Shown: piece after piece, positions 53,027 through 60,684 of the stretch | Layout: every line of letters starts with the position of its first letter | How positions within the stretch are numbered: position 1 is the first letter of the stretch | Assembly (NCBI GenBank): GCA_946544685.1 | Contig: CAMNML010000001.1 | Location: 1-64,000, forward strand | Direction of reading: 5' to 3' | Source: an uncultured Caryophanales bacterium | GTDB lineage: Bacteria; Bacillota_I; Bacilli_A; RF39; UBA660 | DNA: 64,000 nt | Notes under the pieces: generated by a model | What the model saw: the letters and a program-made list of their open reading frames with translations, nothing else | The model's database searches: none | Told to the model about the DNA's origin: nothing | Made by a program: the position numbers and the translations under genes

Positions 53027-53494
53027 ATGAAGAAAGTATTATTTGTGTCTAGTACTGGTGGACATTTAAATGAGTTATTACAATTATCTAAGACTATGAA
53101 AAGGTATGATTCTTATATTATTACAGAGAAAACTAAGTCTACGTTAGGTCTTATTGATAAGTATGGATCTAAGATTAAGTTTTTGAAGTATGGGTCTAAG
53201 TCTCATTTGAGTTATATTTATATTTTTCCATGGAATTGTATTAAGAGTTTATTTTATTTTATTAGAATAAGACCTAGTGTTGTTGTTACGACTGGTGCTC
53301 ATACCGGTGTTATTATGTGTTATATTGCTAAGTTGTTTAGGAAGAAAGTAATTTATATTGAGACTTTTGCTAATATTAAGACAAAAAGTGTTAGTGGTAA
53401 ACTAGTTTATCCAATTGCTGATATGTTTGTTGTTCAGTGGGAGAGTATGCTTAAACTTTATCCTAAGGCTGTTTATGGGGGGTGGATCTTTTGA
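53027..53494 (+). CDS. Alg14-like membrane subunit of a GT28-type glycosyltransferase
   Basis: 155 residues. VLFVSSTGGHLNELLQLSKT and VVTTGAHTGVIMCYIAKLF with IETFANIKTKSVSGKLVYP are the markers of the PssD/CpsF/Alg14 family. It lacks the donor-binding half, which is encoded by the next gene, and recruits it to the membrane. The pair adds a hexose to a lipid-linked glycan, as the Cps14F/14G pair of Streptococcus does. Confidence 0.92.
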   Translation: MKKVLFVSSTGGHLNELLQLSKTMKRYDSYIITEKTKSTLGLIDKYGSKIKFLKYGSKSHLSYIYIFPWNCIKSLFYFIRIRPSVVVTTGAHTGVIMCYIAKLFRKKVIYIETFANIKTKSVSGKLVYPIADMFVVQWESMLKLYPKAVYGGWIF

Positions 53495-53967
53495 TTTTTG
53501 TTAGTTTAGGAACGAATGATAAGAGTTTTGAAAGATTGCTTAAGACTATAGATAGAGAAATTGAAAAAGGTAATATTAAAGATAAGGTTATTGCTCAATC
53601 AGGATATACTAAGTATTCATCTAAGAATATGGATGTTTTTGATTTAATGCCTATGGATAAGTTTAATAAATGTGTTGATGATTGTGATATTTTAATTACT
53701 CATGGTGGAGTTGGTACTATTCTTGATGGATTAAAGAAAGGTAAGAAAATTATTGCTTTTCCAAGGTTATCTAAATATCAAGAACATGTTAATGATCATC
53801 AAGTTGAGATAATTGAGGAGTTTTATAATTCGGGATTTATATTGACTGGTGATGTAGAGGATGTTTCATCTTTAATTAAGGAGTGTTCTAATTTTAATCC
53901 TAAGAGTTATAAATCTAATAATTATAAATTTAATAAATTAATTAGTGATACTATAGATAGTTTTTAA
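53491..53967 (+). CDS. Alg13-like catalytic subunit of a GT28-type glycosyltransferase
   Basis: 158 residues starting at TTG in the overlap TTGA with the previous stop; GGGGGGTGGA lies just upstream at the right distance, whereas the GTG at 53482 is inside that site. It begins IFVSLGTNDKSFERLL and has LITHGGVGTILDGLKKGKKI and FPRLSKYQEHVNDHQVEI, the UDP-sugar binding signature of PssE/CpsG/Alg13. It works with the Alg14-like protein encoded upstream. Confidence 0.92.
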   Translation: MIFVSLGTNDKSFERLLKTIDREIEKGNIKDKVIAQSGYTKYSSKNMDVFDLMPMDKFNKCVDDCDILITHGGVGTILDGLKKGKKIIAFPRLSKYQEHVNDHQVEIIEEFYNSGFILTGDVEDVSSLIKECSNFNPKSYKSNNYKFNKLISDTIDSF

Positions 53968-53976
53968 TAAATGTTG

Positions 53977-53982
53977 TATAAT
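53977..53982 (+). promoter_or_regulatory. -10 box of galE
   Basis: TATAAT preceded by TG, 18 bases before the galE ATG; no clear -35. Confidence 0.5.
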
Positions 53983-53999
53983 GTATTTGGAGGGATTTT

Positions 54000-55004
54000 A
54001 TGAAGATTTTAGTTACAGGTGGTACAGGTTATATTGGAAGTCATACTTGTTGTGAATTATTAGATGCAGGTTATGATATTGTTGTTATCGATAATTTTTC
54101 TAATAGTAAGCCTGATGTTATTGATAAGATTAAGAAAATTACTGGTAAGGATTTTAAGTTTTATGAAGGTGATGTTGCTGATAAGGAATTATTAAGAAAA
54201 ATATTTTCTGAAAATGAGATAGGTGCAGCAATTCATTTTGCAGGTTATAAAGCTGTTGGAGAATCAGTTGCTAAACCATTAATGTATTATAGAAATAATT
54301 TGGATTCTACTTTATCATTGTTAGAAGTTATGAATGAATTTGGTTGTAAGAAGTTAGTATTCTCTTCTAGTGCGACAGTTTATGGAAAACCTAAGAGTTT
54401 ACCAATAAAGGAGGATTTTAGTTTATCTACTACTAATCCTTACGGAGCTACTAAGTTAATGATTGAGGATATTTTAAGAGATTTATATGTTTCTGATAAT
54501 GAATGGAGTATTGCAATCTTAAGATATTTTAATCCAATTGGTGCTCATAAGAGTGGATTAATTGGTGAAAATCCTAATGACATTCCTAATAATTTAATGC
54601 CTTACATTGTTAAAGTTGCTACTGGTGAGTTAGAGTGTTTAAGTGTATTTGGTAATGATTATGATACACATGATGGTACTGGTGTAAGAGATTATATTCA
54701 TGTTGTTGATCTTGCTTTAGGTCATATTAAAGCTATAGAATATATATTAAATAGTAAAGGTGTAGATGAATATAATTTAGGTACTGGAAATGGTTATAGT
54801 GTACTTGATTTAGTTAATACATTTATGAAAGTTAATGGAGTAGATGTTAATTATAAGATTGTAGATAGACGTCCTGGTGACATTGATGCTTGTTATGCTG
54901 ATTCAAGTAAAGCTTTAGAAGTTCTTGGATGGAAGGCAAAACTTGGTATTGAAGATATGTGCCGTGATGCGTATAATTTTGTTAAAAATGTTAAAGAAGA
55001 CTAG
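54000..55004 (+). CDS. galE: UDP-glucose 4-epimerase
   Basis: 334 residues. Extended SDR: NAD-binding GGTGYIGSHTCCELLDAG, catalytic serine region VFSSSATVYG, YxxxK in NPYGATKLMIE, and ILRYFNPIGAHKSG, RDYIHVVDLA and RPGDIDACYAD, all typical of GalE. It interconverts UDP-glucose and UDP-galactose (or the GlcNAc/GalNAc forms) and supplies the glycan locus that ends here. A strong GGAGGG precedes the ATG. Confidence 0.96.
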   Translation: MKILVTGGTGYIGSHTCCELLDAGYDIVVIDNFSNSKPDVIDKIKKITGKDFKFYEGDVADKELLRKIFSENEIGAAIHFAGYKAVGESVAKPLMYYRNNLDSTLSLLEVMNEFGCKKLVFSSSATVYGKPKSLPIKEDFSLSTTNPYGATKLMIEDILRDLYVSDNEWSIAILRYFNPIGAHKSGLIGENPNDIPNNLMPYIVKVATGELECLSVFGNDYDTHDGTGVRDYIHVVDLALGHIKAIEYILNSKGVDEYNLGTGNGYSVLDLVNTFMKVNGVDVNYKIVDRRPGDIDACYADSSKALEVLGWKAKLGIEDMCRDAYNFVKNVKED

Positions 55005-55017
55005 TTCTTCTTTTTTT
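54993..55017 (+). terminator. Terminator after galE
   Basis: AAAGAAGA / TCTTCTTT (8 bp) around CTAGT, with the stop codon in the loop, followed by a T run. Confidence 0.8.
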
Positions 55018-55064
55018 CTTGTTATTAATTGTTTGTTGTGGTAAACTTATATGGGTAGATGTAT

Positions 55065-55646
55065 ATGAGAAGTATTTATTTAGTTATGTCACAAACTGGT
55101 ACAATTTTATCTAAAGCTATAAAGTGCGTTACTGGTGACGAGTATAATCACATTTCTATTTCTTTTGATGAAAGCTTGAATTGTATGTATTCTTTTGGTA
55201 GAAAGTATGCTGATGTTCCGTGTATTGGAGCTTTAGTTGAGGAACATATTGGTAAGGGGACATATAAAAAATTTAGTGAAACTATATGTAGAGTTATTGA
55301 AATTCAGGTTGATGATTCTGTTTATGATGCAGCTTCTTATTATGTTCAAGATATGATTAATAGACAGAAGAATGGATGTATTGAATATAGATATAATATA
55401 TTGGGATTGATTTATGGTTTGTATGGTAAAAAAAGGCAATCAGAAATCCATTATTATTGTTCTGAATTTGTTAGAGAAGTTTTGTCTGTAGCTGGTTGTG
55501 ATTGTTCTGATATTTCTTATTATACGCCTCGTCCTGTTGAGTTTGAGATTTTGAAAGATAAGTATAATGGTCGTTTAGTATATGAAGGACTTTTACGTAA
55601 TTATCCGTATAAGAATGTTTGTACTGTTAAAAAGTTAATAGCTTGA
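55065..55646 (+). CDS. Permuted papain-like (YiiX/NlpC-P60-type) cysteine hydrolase
   Basis: 193 residues from the second of two in-frame ATGs, which is 6 bases from GGGTAG. GDEYNHISISFDESLNCMYS supplies a histidine after an acidic residue and IHYYCSEFVREVLSVAG the cysteine; this H-before-C order is that of permuted NlpC/P60 proteins such as YiiX and YaeF. No signal peptide is seen, so it is probably cytoplasmic or uses another route. Substrates could be amide or ester bonds in lipids or wall peptides. Family assignment rests on these two motifs. Confidence 0.7.
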   Translation: MRSIYLVMSQTGTILSKAIKCVTGDEYNHISISFDESLNCMYSFGRKYADVPCIGALVEEHIGKGTYKKFSETICRVIEIQVDDSVYDAASYYVQDMINRQKNGCIEYRYNILGLIYGLYGKKRQSEIHYYCSEFVREVLSVAGCDCSDISYYTPRPVEFEILKDKYNGRLVYEGLLRNYPYKNVCTVKKLIA

Positions 55647-55658
55647 ATTATCTTTTTT

Positions 55659-55744
55659 GCAAGGATGGCGAAAGTGGTAGACGCGCTACTTTGAGGTGGT
55701 AGTGGATAATATCTGTGAGGGTTCAAATCCCTTTCCTTGCACCA
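55659..55744 (+). tRNA. tRNA-Leu (anticodon GAG)
   Basis: 86 bases including an encoded CCA. Acceptor GCAAGGA/TCCTTGC, anticodon stem CTACT/GGTAG (T-G closing) with loop TTGAGGT, so the anticodon is GAG; a long variable arm, and TTCAAAT in the T loop. All fit a leucine tRNA of class II. Discriminator base A precedes CCA. Confidence 0.95.
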
Positions 55745-55764
55745 TATATTTGAAAGTAAATATT

Positions 55765-55910
55765 ATGTATACAAAGAGTAATGAAAAAATTAATTATGAA
55801 GATGAAATAAGAGATAGTTGCATGATGAATTTAAGGATTATTGTTTGAAGTTATCTAAAGATATAGATAGTTATTGTAAGGGAAATAAAGTTGAAAATAT
55901 TTTTTATTAA
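55765..55910 (+). pseudogene. Possible decayed small ORF between tRNA-Leu and the argS T-box
   Basis: An ATG at 55765 opens a frame reading YTKSNEKINYEDEIRDSC, which stops at TGA soon after. A second frame, entered by a shift near 55822, reads DEFKDYCLKLSKDIDSYC and then KGNKVENIFY before TAA at 55910. Joined they would give about 48 residues, so a one-event frameshift is possible. No ribosome site precedes the ATG and no family is recognised. It may equally be chance open frame in AT-rich DNA. Nothing else is seen between 55745 and 55963. Confidence 0.25.
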
Positions 55911-55963
55911 TTTAAGTTGTAGTTATAGAAAAATTACTTATAATAGAAATTTTTAAGAATGAT

Positions 55964-55992
55964 TTGACAAGATCGTTTTTAAATAGTATAAT
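55964..55992 (+). promoter_or_regulatory. Consensus promoter of the argS T-box unit
   Basis: TTGACA (55964-55969), exactly 17 bases, TATAAT (55987-55992). It is the only full-consensus sigma-A promoter I found in the window. Confidence 0.9.
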
Positions 55993-55999
55993 TTATTTA

Positions 56000-56195
56000 A
56001 TTTAAATGAGGAAGAGAAGTAGTAGTAAAACCTCTTACTTTAGTGATGTTACCGGTTGGTGAAAGGTAATAGTAAAGTTTTATGAACGTATCTTGGAGTT
56101 TAATCGTTACTCGCGTTAAGAGAAAGAGAGCATAGAATTCTATGAATTAAGGTGGTACCGCGAATTATTCGTCCTTAAATTTATAGGATTTTTTT
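56000..56195 (+). ncRNA. T-box riboswitch of argS (specifier CGU, arginine)
   Basis: The conserved T-box AAGGTGGTACCGCG is at 56149-56162, followed by CGAATTATTCG, GTCCTTA and a T run at about 56189. In stem I, AGTA then GTAAAAC (from about 56021) pairs with GTTTTAT (56077-56083), which is followed by GAA and the triplet CGT at 56087-56089; this is the standard specifier-loop layout, and CGU is an arginine codon, agreeing with argS downstream. Uncharged tRNA-Arg should favour read-through into argS. Confidence 0.93.
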
Positions 56196-56214
56196 ATTTG
56201 AAAGGGTGATTGTT

Positions 56215-57882
56215 ATGGATTTTAAAGGTTATATTAATAGTAAAGTTAATAATGTTTTAGGGCATGATGTTATTATTGAAATTCCTCCAAAGGATGGTAT
56301 GGGAGATTATAGTATTCAGTGTGCTGCTTATAGAACAGATGAGTTAAAGAGTCCGTTTGATGTTGCGAATAAGATTAAGGATAATTTTGTTGATGATAAG
56401 AATTATTTTACTGATATTAAAGTAATGGGACCTTATGTTAATTTTTATGTTGATTATGATAAGTTATCTAGTAGTGTTATTAGTGATATTGAATCTTTAG
56501 GTAATAAGTATGGTTCTTTAAATCAGGGTAAAGGAGAAGGTTTATTAATAGAACATACTTCTATTAATCCAAATGCTGAACCTCATATTGGTAGATGTAG
56601 AAATAGTTTACTTGGAGATTTTATGTCTCGTCTATATGATTTTTGTGGATATAATGTAGAAAGACATTATTATATTAATGATTTAGGTAAGAAGATTGCT
56701 TTACTTATTATTGGTATTGAAAAGTATGGTTTAGCTGATGAGAGTTTTGCTTCTATATTAGATGTTTATGTTAAGATTAGTAAGGACGCAAAAGAGGATG
56801 AATCTATTGAGAAGTTATCTTTTGGTTATTTAGAGAAAGTTGAAGCAGGGGACCCAGAATATATTGATAAGTTTAAGTCTATTACTGATAAGTGTGTTGA
56901 AGGTCAACTTAAAATATTTGGTGAAATGGGTATTTCATGGGATGTATTTACTCATGAGTCTGATTATGTTTATAATGATTATTTAAATAGTATCTTAGAT
57001 AAATTGAAAGAAAAAGGAAAGTTCTTTACTGATGAGTTAGGTAGAGGTTGTGTTGATTTATCTGGTTATGATATTGCTTTAAAGGAACCTGTTATGGTAC
57101 TTACTCGTTCTAATAATACTTCTTTATATCCAATTAAAGATATTGCTTATACTATGTATAAAATGGGTTTGAATGATAAGAATAACTTTATTGTTTTAGG
57201 TGAGGATCAAGAAACTTATTTTAAAGAAATTTCTGCTATTATGGATATTTTAGGATATAAGTCTCCTAAGTTAATTTCTTATGCTTATGTACTTTTAGAT
57301 GGTGGAAGAATGAGTACAAGTGGTGGTACTGTTGTTCTTGTTACTGATTTTATTAAGGCTGTTAAAGAAACTTTAAAGAATGAGTTTTCTAAAAGAGGTA
57401 CAGAGGTATCAGATGATGATTTAAGGATTTTATGTAATGCATGTGTTAAATTTACTATGCTTAATGTTTCTAAGAATAAGATTGTTAATTTTAATTTAGA
57501 TAGTGCGACTAGTTTTACTGGTGAATCTGGTATGTATATTTTATATAGTATTGTTAGAATTAATTCAATTTTGAAAAATAATCAAATTGAGTTATCTGAT
57601 GAGATTAAGTTTACTACTGATATTGAGAAGAAGATTGTTAAGAGTTTATATAATTTTCCATCTGTTGTTGATGAATTATTAAAATCTTATGAACCAGCTC
57701 ATTTAACTAAGTATATATTTAATTTAACTCAAGATTTTTCAAGGTTTTATGAGAATGTTAATATTAGTAATGAGGAAGATGTTGTTTTAAAATCTTCTAG
57801 AATTAGATTATTAAATTCGATTAAAACAGTTTTAGAGAATGCATTAACTATATTAGGTATTTCTACTGTTGATAAGATGTAG
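56215..57882 (+). CDS. argS: Arginyl-tRNA synthetase
   Basis: 555 residues; AAAGGGTGAT precedes this ATG. Class I synthetase: SINPNAEPHIGRCRNSL carries the HIGH-like motif HIGR at 124-127, and LLDGGRMSTSGGTVVLV stands where other class I enzymes have KMSKS, as usual for ArgRS. The N-terminal additional domain (1-100, with PPKDGMGDYSIQCAAYR) and a DALR anticodon-binding domain at the end (SRIRLLNSIKTVLENAL) are present. Expression is controlled by the upstream T-box. Confidence 0.96.
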   Translation: MDFKGYINSKVNNVLGHDVIIEIPPKDGMGDYSIQCAAYRTDELKSPFDVANKIKDNFVDDKNYFTDIKVMGPYVNFYVDYDKLSSSVISDIESLGNKYGSLNQGKGEGLLIEHTSINPNAEPHIGRCRNSLLGDFMSRLYDFCGYNVERHYYINDLGKKIALLIIGIEKYGLADESFASILDVYVKISKDAKEDESIEKLSFGYLEKVEAGDPEYIDKFKSITDKCVEGQLKIFGEMGISWDVFTHESDYVYNDYLNSILDKLKEKGKFFTDELGRGCVDLSGYDIALKEPVMVLTRSNNTSLYPIKDIAYTMYKMGLNDKNNFIVLGEDQETYFKEISAIMDILGYKSPKLISYAYVLLDGGRMSTSGGTVVLVTDFIKAVKETLKNEFSKRGTEVSDDDLRILCNACVKFTMLNVSKNKIVNFNLDSATSFTGESGMYILYSIVRINSILKNNQIELSDEIKFTTDIEKKIVKSLYNFPSVVDELLKSYEPAHLTKYIFNLTQDFSRFYENVNISNEEDVVLKSSRIRLLNSIKTVLENALTILGISTVDKM

Positions 57883-57883
57883 A

Positions 57884-57912
57884 TTGACAAAATAAAATTT
57901 ATTTGATAATAT
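57884..57912 (+). promoter_or_regulatory. Promoter of the small RNA downstream of argS
   Basis: TTGACA (57884-57889) begins just after the argS stop; 17 bases further is TAATAT (57907-57912) with an extended TG at 57904-57905. Transcription would start about 57919-57921. Confidence 0.7.
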
Positions 57913-57919
57913 TTTATTT

Positions 57920-58006
57920 AGTGAGGGGATATAAGATTATCGAGCTATCCCGGGCTTTGCCTACACAATAATAATTGGAGTCACGAATTTTGTTCGTGAT
58001 TTTTTT
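57920..58006 (+). ncRNA. Candidate structured small RNA or leader, class unknown
   Basis: About 87 bases from the predicted start to a terminator. GGGATA pairs with TATCCC around 14 bases; GGC/GCC forms a small hairpin next to it, and GTGAGG near the 5' end can pair with CCTACAC to close both. The terminator is TCACGAA / TTCGTGA (57981-57999) plus seven T. G+C is clearly higher than in nearby non-coding DNA. I tried and could not match SRP RNA, tmRNA, 6S, or the common riboswitch cores. It may be a free small RNA, or an attenuator for the ABC genes. Confidence 0.6.
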
Positions 58007-58024
58007 GTTTTTTTATCACGAATG

Positions 58025-58033
58025 TGTTATAAT
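58025..58033 (+). promoter_or_regulatory. Extended -10 promoter of the ABC-2 operon
   Basis: TG-T-TATAAT about 34 bases before the ABC ATPase start. Between it and the small-RNA terminator lies ATCACGAA (58015-58022), a third copy of the terminator arm sequence. Confidence 0.6.
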
Positions 58034-58066
58034 TTATAGTAGTTTATAATAAAGGAGTGTGATAGT

Positions 58067-59044
58067 ATGGCAGTTATTGAAGTTAAGAATTTATCTAAAA
58101 GTTTTAAAGTTAAGTTAAAAGAAAAAGGTTTAAAAGGAAGTTTAAAGTCAATTATTAAGCCAAAGTATAAGACTATTAAGGCTGTTCGTAATGTTAGTTT
58201 TTCAGTTGAAAAAGGTGAGATTATTGCGTTTATAGGTCCTAATGGTGCGGGTAAGAGTACTACTATAAAGATGATGACAAGTATTTTATATCCAGATAAG
58301 GGAAGTATTAAGGTAATGGGATTAGATCCATCACGTGATAGGAAGGCTTTATCTTATGAAATTGGTACTGTATTTGGACAAAAAGAACAATTATGGACTC
58401 ATTTAACACCTTATGATAATTTTAAGTTTTTTGGGGCAATTTATGATATACCTGAAGCTGCTGTTGAGAAGAAGATTAGTGAATTAATTGAGTTATTTGA
58501 ACTTGGTGATTTTATTAATACACCTGTTAGAAATTTATCTTTAGGTCAAAGGATTAGATGTGAGATTGTTGCGTCTTTAATTCATGAACCTAAGGTATTA
58601 TTCTTGGATGAGCCTACTATTGGTCTTGATCCAGTCGTTAAAGAGAATATTCGTAGTTTAATTAAAAGAATGAACAAGGAATATAAGACTACTATATTTT
58701 TAACAAGCCATGATGTTGGTGATATTGAGAAATTGTGTAAGCGAGTTATTATTATTAACAATGGTACTGTTGTTATGGATGATACTATGGAAAATCTTAA
58801 ATATAATTATCTTAATAAAAAAATAGTTGAGGCTAAGATGAAGGAAATGGTTAATCTTGATGATGAGGATGGTATAACTATTTTGAAGGACAAAGGTTAT
58901 AATCTTAAAATAGAGGTTGATACTACTAAAAAGAGTGTTAGTGATGCTATAAAGTTACTTAATCCAGATAATATAATTGATATTAATATTTCTAATGTTC
59001 CTCTTGAGGATATTATTAGTGATATTTATAAGAGTAGGGATTAA
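58067..59044 (+). CDS. ABC transporter ATP-binding protein (ABC-2 type, NatA-like)
   Basis: 325 residues behind AAAGGAG. The sequence has Walker A GPNGAGKST at 57-65, a Q-loop region FGQKEQLWTHLTPYDNF, signature LSLGQRIRCE, Walker B VLFLDEPTIGLDP and the H-loop LTSHDVGDIEKL, and an extra C-terminal part (about 245-325). The FGQKxQLWxxL stretch is typical of the ATPases that go with the two DUF990/ABC-2_6 permeases encoded next. Substrate unknown; export is expected for this class. Confidence 0.93.
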   Translation: MAVIEVKNLSKSFKVKLKEKGLKGSLKSIIKPKYKTIKAVRNVSFSVEKGEIIAFIGPNGAGKSTTIKMMTSILYPDKGSIKVMGLDPSRDRKALSYEIGTVFGQKEQLWTHLTPYDNFKFFGAIYDIPEAAVEKKISELIELFELGDFINTPVRNLSLGQRIRCEIVASLIHEPKVLFLDEPTIGLDPVVKENIRSLIKRMNKEYKTTIFLTSHDVGDIEKLCKRVIIINNGTVVMDDTMENLKYNYLNKKIVEAKMKEMVNLDDEDGITILKDKGYNLKIEVDTTKKSVSDAIKLLNPDNIIDINISNVPLEDIISDIYKSRD

Positions 59045-59045
59045 T

Positions 59046-59837
59046 ATGAGAAAGTATTTATTTATATTTAAAACTCAAATTATGACTAATCTACAATATG
59101 TTTTTGATTTCGTTGTAGCATTTATTGGATATTTCATAATGATTTTTGTTTTATTTAACTTATGGGAATATTTATATAGTGATCCTAATGAAATAATTAA
59201 TGGTTATAGTATGACTAGTATGATGTGGTATGTTGTTATTACTGAGATTTTATATTCTATTGTTGACGGACGTAATTTGTGTAAGAATATTTCTGATGAT
59301 GTTAAAGGTGGTAATATTGCTTATAATATTAATAAGCCTTATAGTTATATAGGATATATAGTTAGTACACATTTTGGAAGTATGTTTATTAAATTTATAA
59401 TTTATTCAATTTTATCTATTTTATTTGGATATATGTTTATTGGAAGTCTTCCTAATTTATCTTTAGTAGGAATTATATTTGTTTTAATTTCTATGTTTTT
59501 AGGATTATTGATTAGTACTTTATTGGTTTTATCTATTGGTTTATTTTCATTTTTTATAGAGGATTCTGGACCTTTTTATTGGGTTTATAGCAAATTAATT
59601 TTAGTTATGGGTACATTGTTTCCTATTGAGTATTTTCCTTTATTTGCTCAAAAGATATTAGTTTATACTCCTGTTTATGTTGTTAATTATGGTCCTGCAA
59701 AATTATTTGTTGATTTTTCAATTAATAAGGGAATAGGTATTATAATTGCTCAAGTTATTTATGTTTTTATTGCTTATTTAATTTGTAATTTTATTTATAG
59801 AAAGGGGGTAAAGAATATAAATGTTAACGGAGGTTAA
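59046..59837 (+). CDS. ABC-2 family transporter permease (ABC2_membrane_6/DUF990 type), subunit 1
   Basis: 263 residues; begins 1 base after the ATPase stop behind AGGGA. Six hydrophobic segments, opening RKYLFIFKTQIMTNLQYVFD and with DVKGGNIAYNINKPYSY, a phrase typical of these permeases (kGdlayyLlrP). It pairs with the next gene to form the membrane channel. The overlap of 17 bases with that gene indicates coupled translation. Confidence 0.87.
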   Translation: MRKYLFIFKTQIMTNLQYVFDFVVAFIGYFIMIFVLFNLWEYLYSDPNEIINGYSMTSMMWYVVITEILYSIVDGRNLCKNISDDVKGGNIAYNINKPYSYIGYIVSTHFGSMFIKFIIYSILSILFGYMFIGSLPNLSLVGIIFVLISMFLGLLISTLLVLSIGLFSFFIEDSGPFYWVYSKLILVMGTLFPIEYFPLFAQKILVYTPVYVVNYGPAKLFVDFSINKGIGIIIAQVIYVFIAYLICNFIYRKGVKNINVNGG

Positions 59838-60615
59838 AAATCAGTTTAAGGTTTCATTTTTATCTATTAAGTATAGTGTTATGAGAGAGTTACTTAATAA
59901 AGCGACTTTCATTTCAAATATTGTTTTTATGATGCTTAATAATGCTTCAATGATTATTCAATGGTTAGTTTTGTATTCTTTGAGAGAGGACATGGGAGGG
60001 TATAGTTTTAAAGAAATTTTACTTTTATGGGCAATGGCTTCTGCTACTTTTGGTTTTTCTAGATTTTTCTTTGAAAGAGCATTTCATATATCTCGTTTTA
60101 TTAATGAAGGTAAAATAGATTCTTTTATTGTTCAACCTAAGAATATTTTAATTGGCATTTGTACTTCTGGTATTTCTGTTTCTGCGATTGGTGATTTACT
60201 TTATGGATATTTAATGTTAATATTTTATGGGTTAAGTATTAAGGTATTTATATTATTTACTTATTTTGTTATTACTGGTGGTCTTATTATTACTTGCATT
60301 TCTATTATTTTAAATAGTTTGAGTTTTTGGTTTTCTAATACTACAACTGTAAGTGTTTTGGGAAATAGGTTAATGTGCAATTTTGCTACTTATCCTGATG
60401 GTATATTTAAAGGTATAGCTAAAATGTTATTATTTACACTTATTCCTGTTGGAATATCTAATTATATACCGGTTCATGTTATTGTAAATTTTGATATTAA
60501 TTTATTTTTAATTAATACTTGTGTATGTATATTTTTAATTTATTTTGCTTTTATGATATTTTATGCTGGTCTTAAAAGATATTCTTCTAGTAATTTAATG
60601 AGTTCAAAAATATAA
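59821..60615 (+). CDS. ABC-2 family transporter permease (DUF990 type), subunit 2
   Basis: 264 residues, starting inside the end of the previous gene; AGGGGG lies 12 bases upstream, somewhat far. Six hydrophobic segments. INEGKIDSFIVQPKNILIGI matches the phrase in the partner subunit and the family pattern (G.iD..L.rP.n). The two permeases are distant relatives of each other. A terminator follows directly. Confidence 0.87.
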   Translation: MLTEVKNQFKVSFLSIKYSVMRELLNKATFISNIVFMMLNNASMIIQWLVLYSLREDMGGYSFKEILLLWAMASATFGFSRFFFERAFHISRFINEGKIDSFIVQPKNILIGICTSGISVSAIGDLLYGYLMLIFYGLSIKVFILFTYFVITGGLIITCISIILNSLSFWFSNTTTVSVLGNRLMCNFATYPDGIFKGIAKMLLFTLIPVGISNYIPVHVIVNFDINLFLINTCVCIFLIYFAFMIFYAGLKRYSSSNLMSSKI

Positions 60616-60639
60616 CCTAGATTATTCTAGGTTTTTTTT
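60614..60639 (+). terminator. Terminator of the ABC-2 operon
   Basis: AACCTAGA / TCTAGGTT (8 bp) around TTAT, followed by a run of T. Confidence 0.85.
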
Positions 60640-60684
60640 AACCTATTTTTTTATTTTTCATATATTATTTTGGGGGAATAATAT

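Noticed and set aside
27474..55004. Wzx/Wzy-type capsule locus
   Set aside because: No Wzx-type flippase gene was found; a Wzm/Wzt-type exporter is present instead.
57920..58006. Small RNA as the SRP (4.5S) RNA
   Set aside because: No GGAA-type tetraloop and none of the conserved symmetric loop bases of SRP domain IV could be found.
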